NCBI GenBank assembly: GCA_000961745.1
Contig: LAEA01000096.1
Span: 1-64,000 of the forward strand
Length of the DNA: 64,000 nucleotides
Source: Rhodospirillaceae bacterium BRH_c57
Lineage (GTDB): Bacteria > Pseudomonadota > Alphaproteobacteria > Rhodospirillales > Rhodospirillaceae
Reading direction: 5' to 3'
The notes under the pieces are model-generated. The model had not been told where the DNA came from, did no database searches, and was given only the letters and a program-made list of their open reading frames with translations. Positions 9,048-17,412 of the stretch are shown one piece after another (positions within the stretch are counted from its first letter, which is position 1; every line of letters begins with the position of its first letter). The position numbers and the translations under genes are program-made.

Positions 9048-9707
9048 TCAGGACGCCGCCAGCAGCACCTTCTTCACGCCAACATGGGACAGGCGAAAAC
9101 CTTCGGCCTGCACGGCGGCGGCAATGCGGCGCAGGGACAGCCCGCCCTCTCGCATTGTTCTCATCCGATCAATGGCGGCCTGCTCGGCGGGCGTGGCGAC
9201 CAGAGAACCGTCATCGCCCAGGTGCCAGCCAAAGGGAATGGTGCCGCCCAGATAGCGGCCACGATCCTTCTGATCACGCTTGACGTCACGAATGCGCTCG
9301 CGGATACGGTCGCGCTCGGCTTCGGCCACGGCCGACAGGATGGTGAACACCAGCTTGGAGATGCCGGTGTCGGTGACGTCGCCGCCCAGGTCGATCATGT
9401 GCAGAGAGACGCCCCCGTCCTTCAGACGGTCGCAAACATTCAGGGCGTCGATGGCCGACCGGAACATGCGGTCGAGCTTGGGCGTGATGACGGCATCACC
9501 GCTCCCCAGGGAGTCCAGCAAGCGGGCACCTTCGGGCCGGTCGGCCAGCGGGCGGGACCCGGACACGCCGCGCTCCACGAACACACGGTCCAGGGTCAGC
9601 CCCTGCATCATCGCATAGCCGCGCACGGTGCGTTCCTGGGCACCGAGACTTTCCCCCTCGGTCGCCTGGCGGTCGGTGCTGACGCGGACATAGCCGAAAA
9701 CCGCCAT
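9048..9707 (-). CDS. Serine recombinase (resolvase/invertase family)
   Basis: MAVFGYVRVSTDRQ...LFTxK-like KLDRMFRS; FTILSAVAEAERDRIRERI; C-terminal HTH. Confidence 0.92.
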   Translation of the reverse strand: MAVFGYVRVSTDRQATEGESLGAQERTVRGYAMMQGLTLDRVFVERGVSGSRPLADRPEGARLLDSLGSGDAVITPKLDRMFRSAIDALNVCDRLKDGGVSLHMIDLGGDVTDTGISKLVFTILSAVAEAERDRIRERIRDVKRDQKDRGRYLGGTIPFGWHLGDDGSLVATPAEQAAIDRMRTMREGGLSLRRIAAAVQAEGFRLSHVGVKKVLLAAS

Positions 9708-9721
9708 CGGAGCCCCCTGGC

Positions 9722-9800
9722 AGGTGTAAACCTGTAAACATGCGTCAGAAAGTACGATCTGACCAAAGCGCGTGTAAAGCTGCTTTAGCAGGTTTACAAA
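9722..9800. promoter_or_regulatory. Candidate res site upstream of the serine recombinase
   Basis: TGTAAACCTGTAAACA, TAAAGCTGCTTTA and CAGGTTTACA inverted/direct repeats within 80 bp of the recombinase start. Confidence 0.4.
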
Positions 9801-9878
9801 ATGACGCTGCCATCCCCACCTTTCCAAGGCCGGGGCCAGGGCCGAAAACCACGCCTGACGATCCAACCGAGGAACACC

Positions 9879-10457
9879 ATGACCGAAAACACGACCACCA
9901 CGACCTACCCCGTCGTAACCAGGCTGGATGTGGGCTTCGACATGGTGGAAGACCGCCTGATCGCGCACCTGCACACGGTGGCCGACGGAACGCGGGTGGT
10001 CCTGATCACACGGCGCCTGATGCGCCTGCTTCTGGACCACCATGCGGCCCTGCTCCGGCGGACCAGCGAAACCGCCGCACGGGCGCCGGCGGGGCAGCGC
10101 GACGAAGTGCTTCGCATGGAACATGTGGGTGCCCTGAGCACTGTATCGGCCAATGGCGTGCCCCCCGTTACCAATGCCGCCGCAGGAACGCCGCCTGCCG
10201 TATGGCTGGCCCGGGAAGTCCAGTTCAGGGTCGAGGGCGCGGCAATCATCATCGGCTTCATGGGCCAGCGCCGGGACACCGGTGCCGAAAAAAGGCCGGT
10301 CAACGAGCCCATCGGGGCCATGACCCTGAACCGCGCCGACGCCCACCGGATCCTCGCCATGCTGGCCAAACGATCCAAGGATGCCGACTGGGGGCTGGAG
10401 CACCACGCCCCCTGGCTGACCGAAGCCGGCGTCGAGGGGCAGCAGGCCATAAACTGA
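9879..10457 (+). CDS. Hypothetical protein
   Basis: MTENTTTTTYPVVTRLDVGFDMVEDRLIAHLHTVADGTRVVLITRRLM...; coding-like, SD-like gagga upstream. Confidence 0.55.
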   Translation: MTENTTTTTYPVVTRLDVGFDMVEDRLIAHLHTVADGTRVVLITRRLMRLLLDHHAALLRRTSETAARAPAGQRDEVLRMEHVGALSTVSANGVPPVTNAAAGTPPAVWLAREVQFRVEGAAIIIGFMGQRRDTGAEKRPVNEPIGAMTLNRADAHRILAMLAKRSKDADWGLEHHAPWLTEAGVEGQQAIN

Positions 10458-10544
10458 CTTTGGACTCTTGTCGCGGGTAGACAGGGGGACGGGGATTCTT
10501 GAATTCGGGCCGCTTTTATCTTACGTTTAGCGCATCGATCAATA

Positions 10545-10769
10545 ATGGGTAAGATCATGGCCGAAACTGCAACCCTGTCCGCCAAATTCCAGATCTCGAT
10601 CCCCAAGGCGATTCGAACGGCCCAGCACTGGGAAGCTGGTCTGACCTTTGCCTTCATCCCCAAGGGAACAGGCGTTCTGCTTGTCCCGGTTCCGAAGCAG
10701 GAGGCCCTGAAAGGCCTCGCGCGCGGGGCATCCGCGACCAACTATCGTGATCGGGCGGACCGGTTCTGA
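10545..10769 (+). CDS. vapB: AbrB/MazE-type antitoxin (VapB)
   Basis: ATLSAKFQISIPKAIRTAQHWEAGLTFAFIPKGTGVLLVPV; overlaps vapC start. Confidence 0.85.
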   Translation: MGKIMAETATLSAKFQISIPKAIRTAQHWEAGLTFAFIPKGTGVLLVPVPKQEALKGLARGASATNYRDRADRF

Positions 10770-11149
10770 TGATTCTTGTCGACACGTCGGCGTGGATCGA
10801 ATGGCTGATCGGATCCCCGACGGGCGACAGGCTGGAGCAACATCTGCCCGAACAGGCCAAGTGGCTTGTCCCGACCATGGTTCAGCTTGAGCTGGCCAAA
10901 TGGCTGACCCGCGAGGTCGGCGAGGACAAGGCAGACCAAGTGATCGCGTTCACGCAGGTCTGCAATGTCATCCCCCTCGATACCGAGATCGCGCTGGCGT
11001 CGGCGGAAGCATGCCGCGTCCACAAGCTCGCGACCGCCGACGCAATCATCTTCGCAACAGCCCGTACGCAAGGGGCCACCTTGTTGACCTGCGACGCGCA
11101 TTTCGAGGGGCTGCCCGGAGTCACCCTGATCGAAAAGATCAAGGACTGA
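10769..11149 (+). CDS. vapC: PIN-domain toxin VapC
   Basis: MILVDTSAWIEWL...ELAKW...ATADAIIFATARTQGATLLTCDAHF. Confidence 0.93.
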   Translation: MILVDTSAWIEWLIGSPTGDRLEQHLPEQAKWLVPTMVQLELAKWLTREVGEDKADQVIAFTQVCNVIPLDTEIALASAEACRVHKLATADAIIFATARTQGATLLTCDAHFEGLPGVTLIEKIKD

Positions 11150-11331
11150 CACCCAAACCGCCCCCAACATGAAAGGCGTCGATTGGACTCTTGTCGCGGT
11201 TGGATTTCTTTTCGCCTTCGGCCAGAGACGGCGGGGTCCGAACGCCCTTGGACTCTTGTCGCACCCCTCTAACGACTCCGCTCCGACTCGAATCAGACGG
11301 ACACCCTTTACGTCCAGTCACCAGAAATAAG

Positions 11332-11502
11332 TTACCCACAGCCCGGACAAGATTTCCCCTGGACTCTTGTCGCGCTTGATTTGGACTCTTGTCGCGCTTT
11401 CCTGGGTTATCCCCTGGACTCTTGTCGCTCAAACTAGACATAGAAACAAAACACTCTTCAAATAGCCTGCGCGACAAGAGTCCAACTCGACACTGTGGAA
11501 AA
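11332..11502. promoter_or_regulatory. Candidate oriV 1 core with DnaA-box-like sites and iterons
   Basis: TTACCCACA 11332, TTATCCCC fused to iteron near 11407, TGTGGAAAA 11494-11502, AT-rich 11430-11466. Confidence 0.7.
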
Positions 11503-11547
11503 AATGCTCCACGCTGCGGCGAGACTTGAAACTCCCAAAAGCTCATC

Positions 11548-12492
11548 GTGGCGAGAGGCATGGGCCAGCTACACGATCTCATCGAACGCATCGGCGTAGA
11601 CCGGGCGCGACAAGAGTCCAACCTTCCGGTGCCGGCTATCGAAGCTGCTGCACGGATGATGGAACTTGAGCGGGAAACCCTCGGGGTCACCTACTCCGGC
11701 TTCGCCCTGACCAGCTTCCCGCACAAGCGCCTGGGCGACACCGAGGTGTGGGAAAAGAACGGCCATCACGTCAAACTGCTGCTGGAACCCGGCAAGCTGC
11801 CCAACATCCAGGGCGGCTACACCCAGTTCGGCGTGCCCTATGGGGCCCAGGCCCGCCTGATCATGATCTATTTGCAATCCGAGGCAGTGCGCACCGGCTC
11901 GCCGGAGATCGAGCTGGGCCGCTCCATGGCTGACTGGCTCGGCCGCATGGGGGTCAGCATCGGCGGCAAGACCTATGAGCGCATCCGCGACCAAGCCAAC
12001 CGCATCTCGGCCTGCCTGCTGACCTTTTCCTGGTCGGACGGGCGCAGCATCGCGTTCCGCCGCGACAGCATCATCCGGTCAGGCCTGTTCCTGCCCAGCG
12101 GTCAGGACATCCGCCAGCCAGGACTGTGGAACGAGCGGGTCGAACTGTCCGACACCTTCTTCCGCGAACTGCGCGACCACGCCGTGCCGCTGTCCGAAGA
12201 GGCCCTATCCCAGATCACCAACAATTCCCTCAGCATCGACCTTTATGTGTGGCTGGCCTATCGCCTGCACGCCCTCGACAAGGCCACGCCCATCACTTGG
12301 AAAGCCCTGCAGGAGCAGTTCGGCGGCGGATACGCCCGCCTGCGCGACTTCCGCAAGCGGTTCACCGACGCCATGCACCTGGCCTTGGCCGTCTACCGCA
12401 ACGCCGCTGTCGATATTCACGAAGAAGGCGTCACCCTGCACCCTTCACCGCCGCCCATCACCCGCAAGCTGGTCGCCGTGGCGCGGCGCTAA
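11548..12492 (+). CDS. Plasmid replication initiator, RepA_C-like (copy 1)
   Basis: YSGFALTSFPHK...GVPYGAQARLIMIYLQSEA...SPEIELGRSM...NRISACLLTF...SLSIDLYVWLAYRLH...QFGGGY; flanked by iterons. Confidence 0.88.
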   Translation: MARGMGQLHDLIERIGVDRARQESNLPVPAIEAAARMMELERETLGVTYSGFALTSFPHKRLGDTEVWEKNGHHVKLLLEPGKLPNIQGGYTQFGVPYGAQARLIMIYLQSEAVRTGSPEIELGRSMADWLGRMGVSIGGKTYERIRDQANRISACLLTFSWSDGRSIAFRRDSIIRSGLFLPSGQDIRQPGLWNERVELSDTFFRELRDHAVPLSEEALSQITNNSLSIDLYVWLAYRLHALDKATPITWKALQEQFGGGYARLRDFRKRFTDAMHLALAVYRNAAVDIHEEGVTLHPSPPPITRKLVAVARR

Positions 12493-12617
12493 GCCAAAAG
12501 GGTAGGCGCGACAAGAGTCCAAACGGCGGGCGTCATCAGATTCCAGGTGCGTTCCACAGCACGCCACGGACGAAAATCCCAACGTTTCCAAGCGCTCCAC
12601 CAGACCGGAACCCAACG

Positions 12618-13259
12618 TCACGATTGCGACGTCGGGCACATGCGGTCAATCAACACGCTGGCGGCGTCCTTGGCGAGGGTGGCGCAGGTGCCGTCGCGGG
12701 TGATCATGGCGGTGACGATGGCACCGTCGATCAGCAAGGCGATCCAGTGGGTCAGCAGGGCGGCGTCGGTGGCCCCTGCCGCTTCCGCCTCCGCCTGAAT
12801 GCGCTGGAGGATGGCCCGCTTGTGCTCCAGGGCCAGGGCGCGCACGGCCGGATCGGTCTTGTCGTGCTCGCCCACGGCATTGATGAAGGCACAGCCGTAA
12901 TAGGTGTCCATGCGGAACCAGACGCCCAGGATGTCGAACATCGCGAGCAGGGCCTCGCGCCCATCGACACCGCGCTCGTCCAGCACGTCGAAGAACCAAT
13001 GCCGCCACTGCTCGCCCTCATACCGGAGGACGGCGGCGATGAGCTTTTCCTTGGACCCGAAGTTGCGGTAGAGGGTCGCCTTGGCGACACCCGCCTCGGC
13101 CAGGATCCTGTCAACGCCGGTCGCGTGGATCCCCTCACGGCAGAACAGTTGCGCCGCGACGGCCAGCAGGCGTTCGCTGGGGTGAGGCACCACCCGGCCC
13201 GCAGGCTCCACCAGCGCGGCACCTCCCGCGCATACCGGAGCCCTTTTCATCCGTTCCAT
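12618..13259 (-). CDS. TetR-family regulator
   Basis: SERLLAVAAQLFCREGIHATGVDRILAEAGVAKATLYRNFGSKEKLIAAVLRY. Confidence 0.92.
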   Translation of the reverse strand: MERMKRAPVCAGGAALVEPAGRVVPHPSERLLAVAAQLFCREGIHATGVDRILAEAGVAKATLYRNFGSKEKLIAAVLRYEGEQWRHWFFDVLDERGVDGREALLAMFDILGVWFRMDTYYGCAFINAVGEHDKTDPAVRALALEHKRAILQRIQAEAEAAGATDAALLTHWIALLIDGAIVTAMITRDGTCATLAKDAASVLIDRMCPTSQS

Positions 13260-13431
13260 CGCCCTGTTCCTCCTTGGCTTCTGAGCGTCTTTACCGCGCT
13301 TCTCATGCCAGTGCCGGGCCAATTCGCCAAACCGTGGCGCCGGTAGATAATTCCATCGGTGTTATGGGCATTCCAACGCGGCGCCCATCGCTCGCCCGGA
13401 CGGGTGGGGCAACCGTCCCTGCCCAAAGATT

Positions 13432-13750
13432 AGACAAACCTTTCTGTCTTTCCTAGAAGAAAAACGTTTTCAGTCTCTTAGAAGGCTTTCAGGACTGATC
13501 CGATAGGACCTGGCGCTCCCCAGGGGTGACCACGCGCGGCGACGCCAGGGGATATAAGCCATTGAGACAGAACGTTTTGTCTTGTGTGTGCACACAATTA
13601 AGTCACCGCCAGAGCAAAGCCCAATTTTTAAGCGATTGTAACTGGCGCCAGTCCTGTCGGTTTACGCCCAAAGCTCCGAAAGCCTTGGCATCCCGGCCTT
13701 CCGCCGAACTGGCACGCAAGATGCTTTGAACGAGACAGACCTGTTCGTCT
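13432..13750. promoter_or_regulatory. Three 18-bp palindromic candidate TetR operators
   Basis: AGACAAACCTTTCTGTCT (13432-13449), AGACAGAACGTTTTGTCT (13565-13582), AGACAGACCTGTTCGTCT (13733-13750). Confidence 0.7.
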
Positions 13751-13782
13751 CATTCAAAGCACCTTGCTGACAGAGAGGCCTT

Positions 13783-14631
13783 ATGACCGATCACGGCGCC
13801 CACATCCTGATCGACACCGTAACGCACCGGTACCGCGCCAAGTCCGCCGTCGTCCTCGACGCCATCCGCGTCGAAATCCAGCCCGGACAGGCGCTGGCCA
13901 TCATCGGCCGTTCGGGGTGTGGCAAGTCGACGCTGCTGCACATCATCGCTGGCCTGATCCGGCCCGCCATGGGCGGCATCTACGTTGACGGCACCCGCAT
14001 CAACGGTCCGTCGCCCAAGTGGATCATGATGTTCCAGCAACCGTCGCTCTATCCGTGGATGACGGTGGGGCAGAACGTGGCGCTCGGCATGAAGTTCGCC
14101 GGCACCGGCTACTCCAAGGCCAAGCCTCGGGTTGAGGAACTGCTCGATCTCGTTCACCTGGGCGACTACATCAACACCAACGTCCAGGACCTGTCGGGCG
14201 GCCAGCAGCAGCGCGTGGCGCTGGCACGGTCGCTGTGCACTTCGCCCGAGGTGTTGCTGCTGGACGAACCGTTCAGCGCCCTCGATGCCTTCACCCGTGC
14301 CGCCCTGCGCCGCGACGTCCGGGCCATCGCCAAGGATCTGGGCATCACCCTGGTCCTGGTGACCCATGACATTGACGAGGCGGTCATCATGGCCGACCGC
14401 GCGCTGGTCATGGACGCCAACCCCGGCCGGGTGCGGGCCGACACGATGATCGACCTGCCCGACCCGCGCCACCCGGCGGACCCCGCCGTCAAGGCCGAAC
14501 GCGAACGTCTGATGGGGCTGTTCGAGGGAACAGCCGGCCTCGCTATGGACCCCATCCAGACCCTGCCCGACGACGAGATACCCGACCACGCCATGCCCGA
14601 TACCCTGCCGCGCGCGGCGGGGCTGACCTGA
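13783..14631 (+). CDS. ABC transporter ATP-binding protein (nitrate/sulfonate/cyanate type)
   Basis: IGRSGCGKSTLLHIIAGL; LSGGQQQRVALARSL; LLLDEPFSALD. Confidence 0.93.
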   Translation: MTDHGAHILIDTVTHRYRAKSAVVLDAIRVEIQPGQALAIIGRSGCGKSTLLHIIAGLIRPAMGGIYVDGTRINGPSPKWIMMFQQPSLYPWMTVGQNVALGMKFAGTGYSKAKPRVEELLDLVHLGDYINTNVQDLSGGQQQRVALARSLCTSPEVLLLDEPFSALDAFTRAALRRDVRAIAKDLGITLVLVTHDIDEAVIMADRALVMDANPGRVRADTMIDLPDPRHPADPAVKAERERLMGLFEGTAGLAMDPIQTLPDDEIPDHAMPDTLPRAAGLT

Positions 14632-14684
14632 CACCGACGCTCCCCGATTCCTGCCCCTCTCTCATTCGCACGGAGACCAGGACC

Positions 14685-15905
14685 ATGACGAAACGCACAT
14701 CCGACCTGTTGTTCCCCGAATTCGCCCGCCGCGACTTTCTGAAGGCGGCCGGCATCGCCAGCCTCGCGGCGGCGGCCGGAACGGTGGTTCCGTCCTGGGC
14801 ACGGGCCGCCACGCCCACCGACGACATTGTCCGTATCGGTTACCTGCCGATCACCGATGCCACCGCCCTTCTGGTCGCCCACGGCATGGGCTACCTGAAG
14901 GACGAGGGCCTGGAGGCCGCCGACCCCACCCTCATTCGGGGTTGGTCGCCGCTGGTCGAGGGCTTCGCCGCGGGCAAGTTCAACCTCGTCCACTTCCTCA
15001 AGCCCATCCCCGTGTGGATGCGCTACAACAACCAATTCCCGGTCAAGATCATGGCCTGGGCGCATACCAACGGGTCCGGCCTGGTGGTCGGCAAGGACAC
15101 CGGCATCAAGAGCTTCGCCGACCTGGCCGGGCGCCAGGTGGCGGTGCCCTACTGGTACTCCATGCACAACATCGTGCTGCAGATCGCCCTGCGCTCGGCC
15201 GGGGTGACGCCGGTGATCAAGGGCCAGGGCGAGACGTTGGCCGCCAACGAATGCAATCTCCAGGTTCTGCCGCCGCCGGACATGCCGCCGTCGCTCGCCG
15301 CCCGGAAAATCGACGCCTACATCGTCGCCGAGCCCTTCAACGCCCTGGGCGAACTGAAGGCCGGGGCCAAGATGCTGCGCTTCACCGGGGACATCTGGAA
15401 GAACCATCCCTGCTGCGTCGTCTGCATGCACGAAGGCGACACCCAGCAGAAGCCGGAGTGGACCCAAGCGGTGATGAACGCCGTGGTCAAGGCACAGATT
15501 TACACCTCCGAGAACAAGAAGGAGGTGGCGCACATGATTTCCAAGGACGGCAAAGGCTACCTGCCCGCTCCGGCCAACGTCGTCGAACGCGCCATGACCC
15601 TGTATGACACCGAGACCTATGGCGAGATGAACGCCATCCAGCATCCCGAGTGGGGCAACGGCCGCGTCGATTTCCAGCCCTGGCCTTATCCGTCGGCGAC
15701 CAAGATGATCGTCGAGGCGATGAACTCTACCGTGGTTTCGGGCGACACCACCTTCCTCTCCAACCTCGACCCGCAGCACGTCGCTGATGACCTGGTCGAC
15801 TACAAGTACGTCAAGGCGGCGCTGGAGAAATTCCCGGCGTGGAAGAACGATCCGTCGGTCAATCCCGCCGATCCGTACGCCCGCGAAGAGGTGGTGGCGG
15901 TATGA
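14685..15905 (+). CDS. ABC transporter substrate-binding protein, NrtA/CmpA-like, Tat-type signal
   Basis: RRDFLKAAGIASLAAAAG; IRIGYLPITDATALLVAHGMGYL. Confidence 0.9.
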   Translation: MTKRTSDLLFPEFARRDFLKAAGIASLAAAAGTVVPSWARAATPTDDIVRIGYLPITDATALLVAHGMGYLKDEGLEAADPTLIRGWSPLVEGFAAGKFNLVHFLKPIPVWMRYNNQFPVKIMAWAHTNGSGLVVGKDTGIKSFADLAGRQVAVPYWYSMHNIVLQIALRSAGVTPVIKGQGETLAANECNLQVLPPPDMPPSLAARKIDAYIVAEPFNALGELKAGAKMLRFTGDIWKNHPCCVVCMHEGDTQQKPEWTQAVMNAVVKAQIYTSENKKEVAHMISKDGKGYLPAPANVVERAMTLYDTETYGEMNAIQHPEWGNGRVDFQPWPYPSATKMIVEAMNSTVVSGDTTFLSNLDPQHVADDLVDYKYVKAALEKFPAWKNDPSVNPADPYAREEVVAV

Positions 15906-16732
15906 CGGCGCCCGCCGTCATGATGGGCCCGGACGGTCGATCACTCACCGTGATCGGCCTGCTGCGAAGCCCGACCCTGCTGCGGGCAGCCTATCCCATC
16001 CTCGGCGTGTCGGGGCTGCTGGGGTTGTGGTGGCTCGGCGGGGAGGTGATTGCCGGCAATCCCGACACGGCCGCCTTTTCCGACTTCGCCCCTGGCCCCG
16101 CCTTCGCCGCGCTCGGGGAAATGCTGCTCGACGGCTCCATCCTGGAGGCGGTGGTGCCCAGCCTGTTGCGTGTCGGCCTGGGCCTGCTGTGGGCCATCGT
16201 CATCGGCCTGCCACTGGGTATCCTGATCGGCCGCGTGCCGGCCTTCCGGGACGCCACCCACATTCCCTTCCAGTTCCTGCGCATGGTCAGCCCGCTGTCG
16301 TGGATGCCGATTGCGGTGATGACCTTCAACACCTGGGACGCCGCCATCGTCTTCCTGATCACGGCGGCGGCCATCTGGCCGGTCACGTTTGCCACCGCCA
16401 ACGGCCTGCGCAAGGTCGATCCGGCGTGGTTCAAGGTGGCCCGCAACCTGGGCGCCCGCGGCTGGCACATGCTGATGCACATCATCATGCCGGCCATCGC
16501 CCAGGACGTGCTGACCGGCGTCCGCCTGGCCCTGGGCGTGGCCTGGATCGTTCTGGTTCCGGCCGAATACCTGGGGGTCACCTCGGGCCTCGGCTACGCC
16601 ATCAACGATGCCCGCGACATCCTGGAGTACGACCGCCTCGCCGCCCTGGTGGTGACCATCGGCGTCCTCGGCTTCGCCCTCGACAGCATCTGCCTGACCC
16701 TCATCCGTCGCTACAGCTGGGTGCGCGGCTGA
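15902..16732 (+). CDS. ABC transporter permease
   Basis: ATGA overlap with the SBP gene; hydrophobic; NLGARGWHMLMHIIMPAIAQDVLTGVRLALGVAWIVLVPAE. Confidence 0.9.
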   Translation: MTAPAVMMGPDGRSLTVIGLLRSPTLLRAAYPILGVSGLLGLWWLGGEVIAGNPDTAAFSDFAPGPAFAALGEMLLDGSILEAVVPSLLRVGLGLLWAIVIGLPLGILIGRVPAFRDATHIPFQFLRMVSPLSWMPIAVMTFNTWDAAIVFLITAAAIWPVTFATANGLRKVDPAWFKVARNLGARGWHMLMHIIMPAIAQDVLTGVRLALGVAWIVLVPAEYLGVTSGLGYAINDARDILEYDRLAALVVTIGVLGFALDSICLTLIRRYSWVRG

Positions 16733-16763
16733 CCGCCCCCCCCCCGTTTCATCCCCCGAGAGC

Positions 16764-17342
16764 ATGGAGACCCCTCTCATGAATACCCCCAACACCGCCC
16801 TGACCGGCTGCCTCGTGCCCGACAGCGAAGACGGCCTGAAGCCGATCGACAAGGAAGGCCTGCTGAAGCTCATCGAAAGCGGCAAGGCCAATCCCAAGGC
16901 CATCAAGACCCTGAAGTGCAAGACCGTCGCCGAGGGCCGCTTCCGCCACCTCAACTACATCCGCGACCTGGAACCCTACATCGTTGACGAGCCGCCCGGC
17001 CTGCTTGGCGACGACACCGCGCCCAACCCGTCCGAAGCCAGCCTCGCCGCGCTCGGATCCTGCATCGCCGTCGGCTTGCACGCCAACGCCGTTGCCCGTG
17101 GCTGGAAGGTGAAGACGCTGGAATTGGGCCTCGAAGGCGACCTCAACATCACCGCCGTCTGGGGTACTGGCGACGTGTCGGAAAAGCCGGTCGGCTTCAC
17201 TGATGTCCGCGTCGTCGTCGACATGGACGTCGAGGGCGTCGCCCCGGCCGAAGTGCAGGGCTTGATCGACCACGTCCTGAAGTGGTCACCGGTGACCAAC
17301 ACCTTTACCCGCCCGGTCAAGCTGACGGCCGAACTGGCCTGA
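16764..17342 (+). CDS. OsmC-family protein
   Basis: PSEASLAALGSCIAVGLHANAVARGWKVKTLELGLEGDLN...VEGVAPAEVQGLIDHVLKWSPVTNTF. Confidence 0.85.
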   Translation: METPLMNTPNTALTGCLVPDSEDGLKPIDKEGLLKLIESGKANPKAIKTLKCKTVAEGRFRHLNYIRDLEPYIVDEPPGLLGDDTAPNPSEASLAALGSCIAVGLHANAVARGWKVKTLELGLEGDLNITAVWGTGDVSEKPVGFTDVRVVVDMDVEGVAPAEVQGLIDHVLKWSPVTNTFTRPVKLTAELA

Positions 17343-17412
17343 GCCCAGGCAACTTCCGGGAGGGGCGGCCACCGCGCCGTCCCTCCAACGGAGCCGACAA
17401 AGGAGTATCGCA

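Larger units (their letters stand above)
10460..12522. repeat. Origin 1 iterons: TTGGACTCTTGTCGC family, at least 8 copies
   Basis: Direct: 10460, 11183, 11248, 11359, 11381, 11414; inverted GCGACAAGAGTCCAA: 11471, 11607 (inside rep), 12508. Confidence 0.9.

Noticed and set aside
11183-11428. Regularly spaced TTGGACTCTTGTCGC repeats considered as CRISPR
   Set aside because: Repeats are 15-16 bp, irregularly spaced with helical-turn multiples and adjoin rep; iterons explain them
14166-15779. 537-aa minus-strand ORF opposite the ABC operon
   Set aside because: Antisense artefact; the opposite strand encodes clear ABC ATPase and SBP motifs
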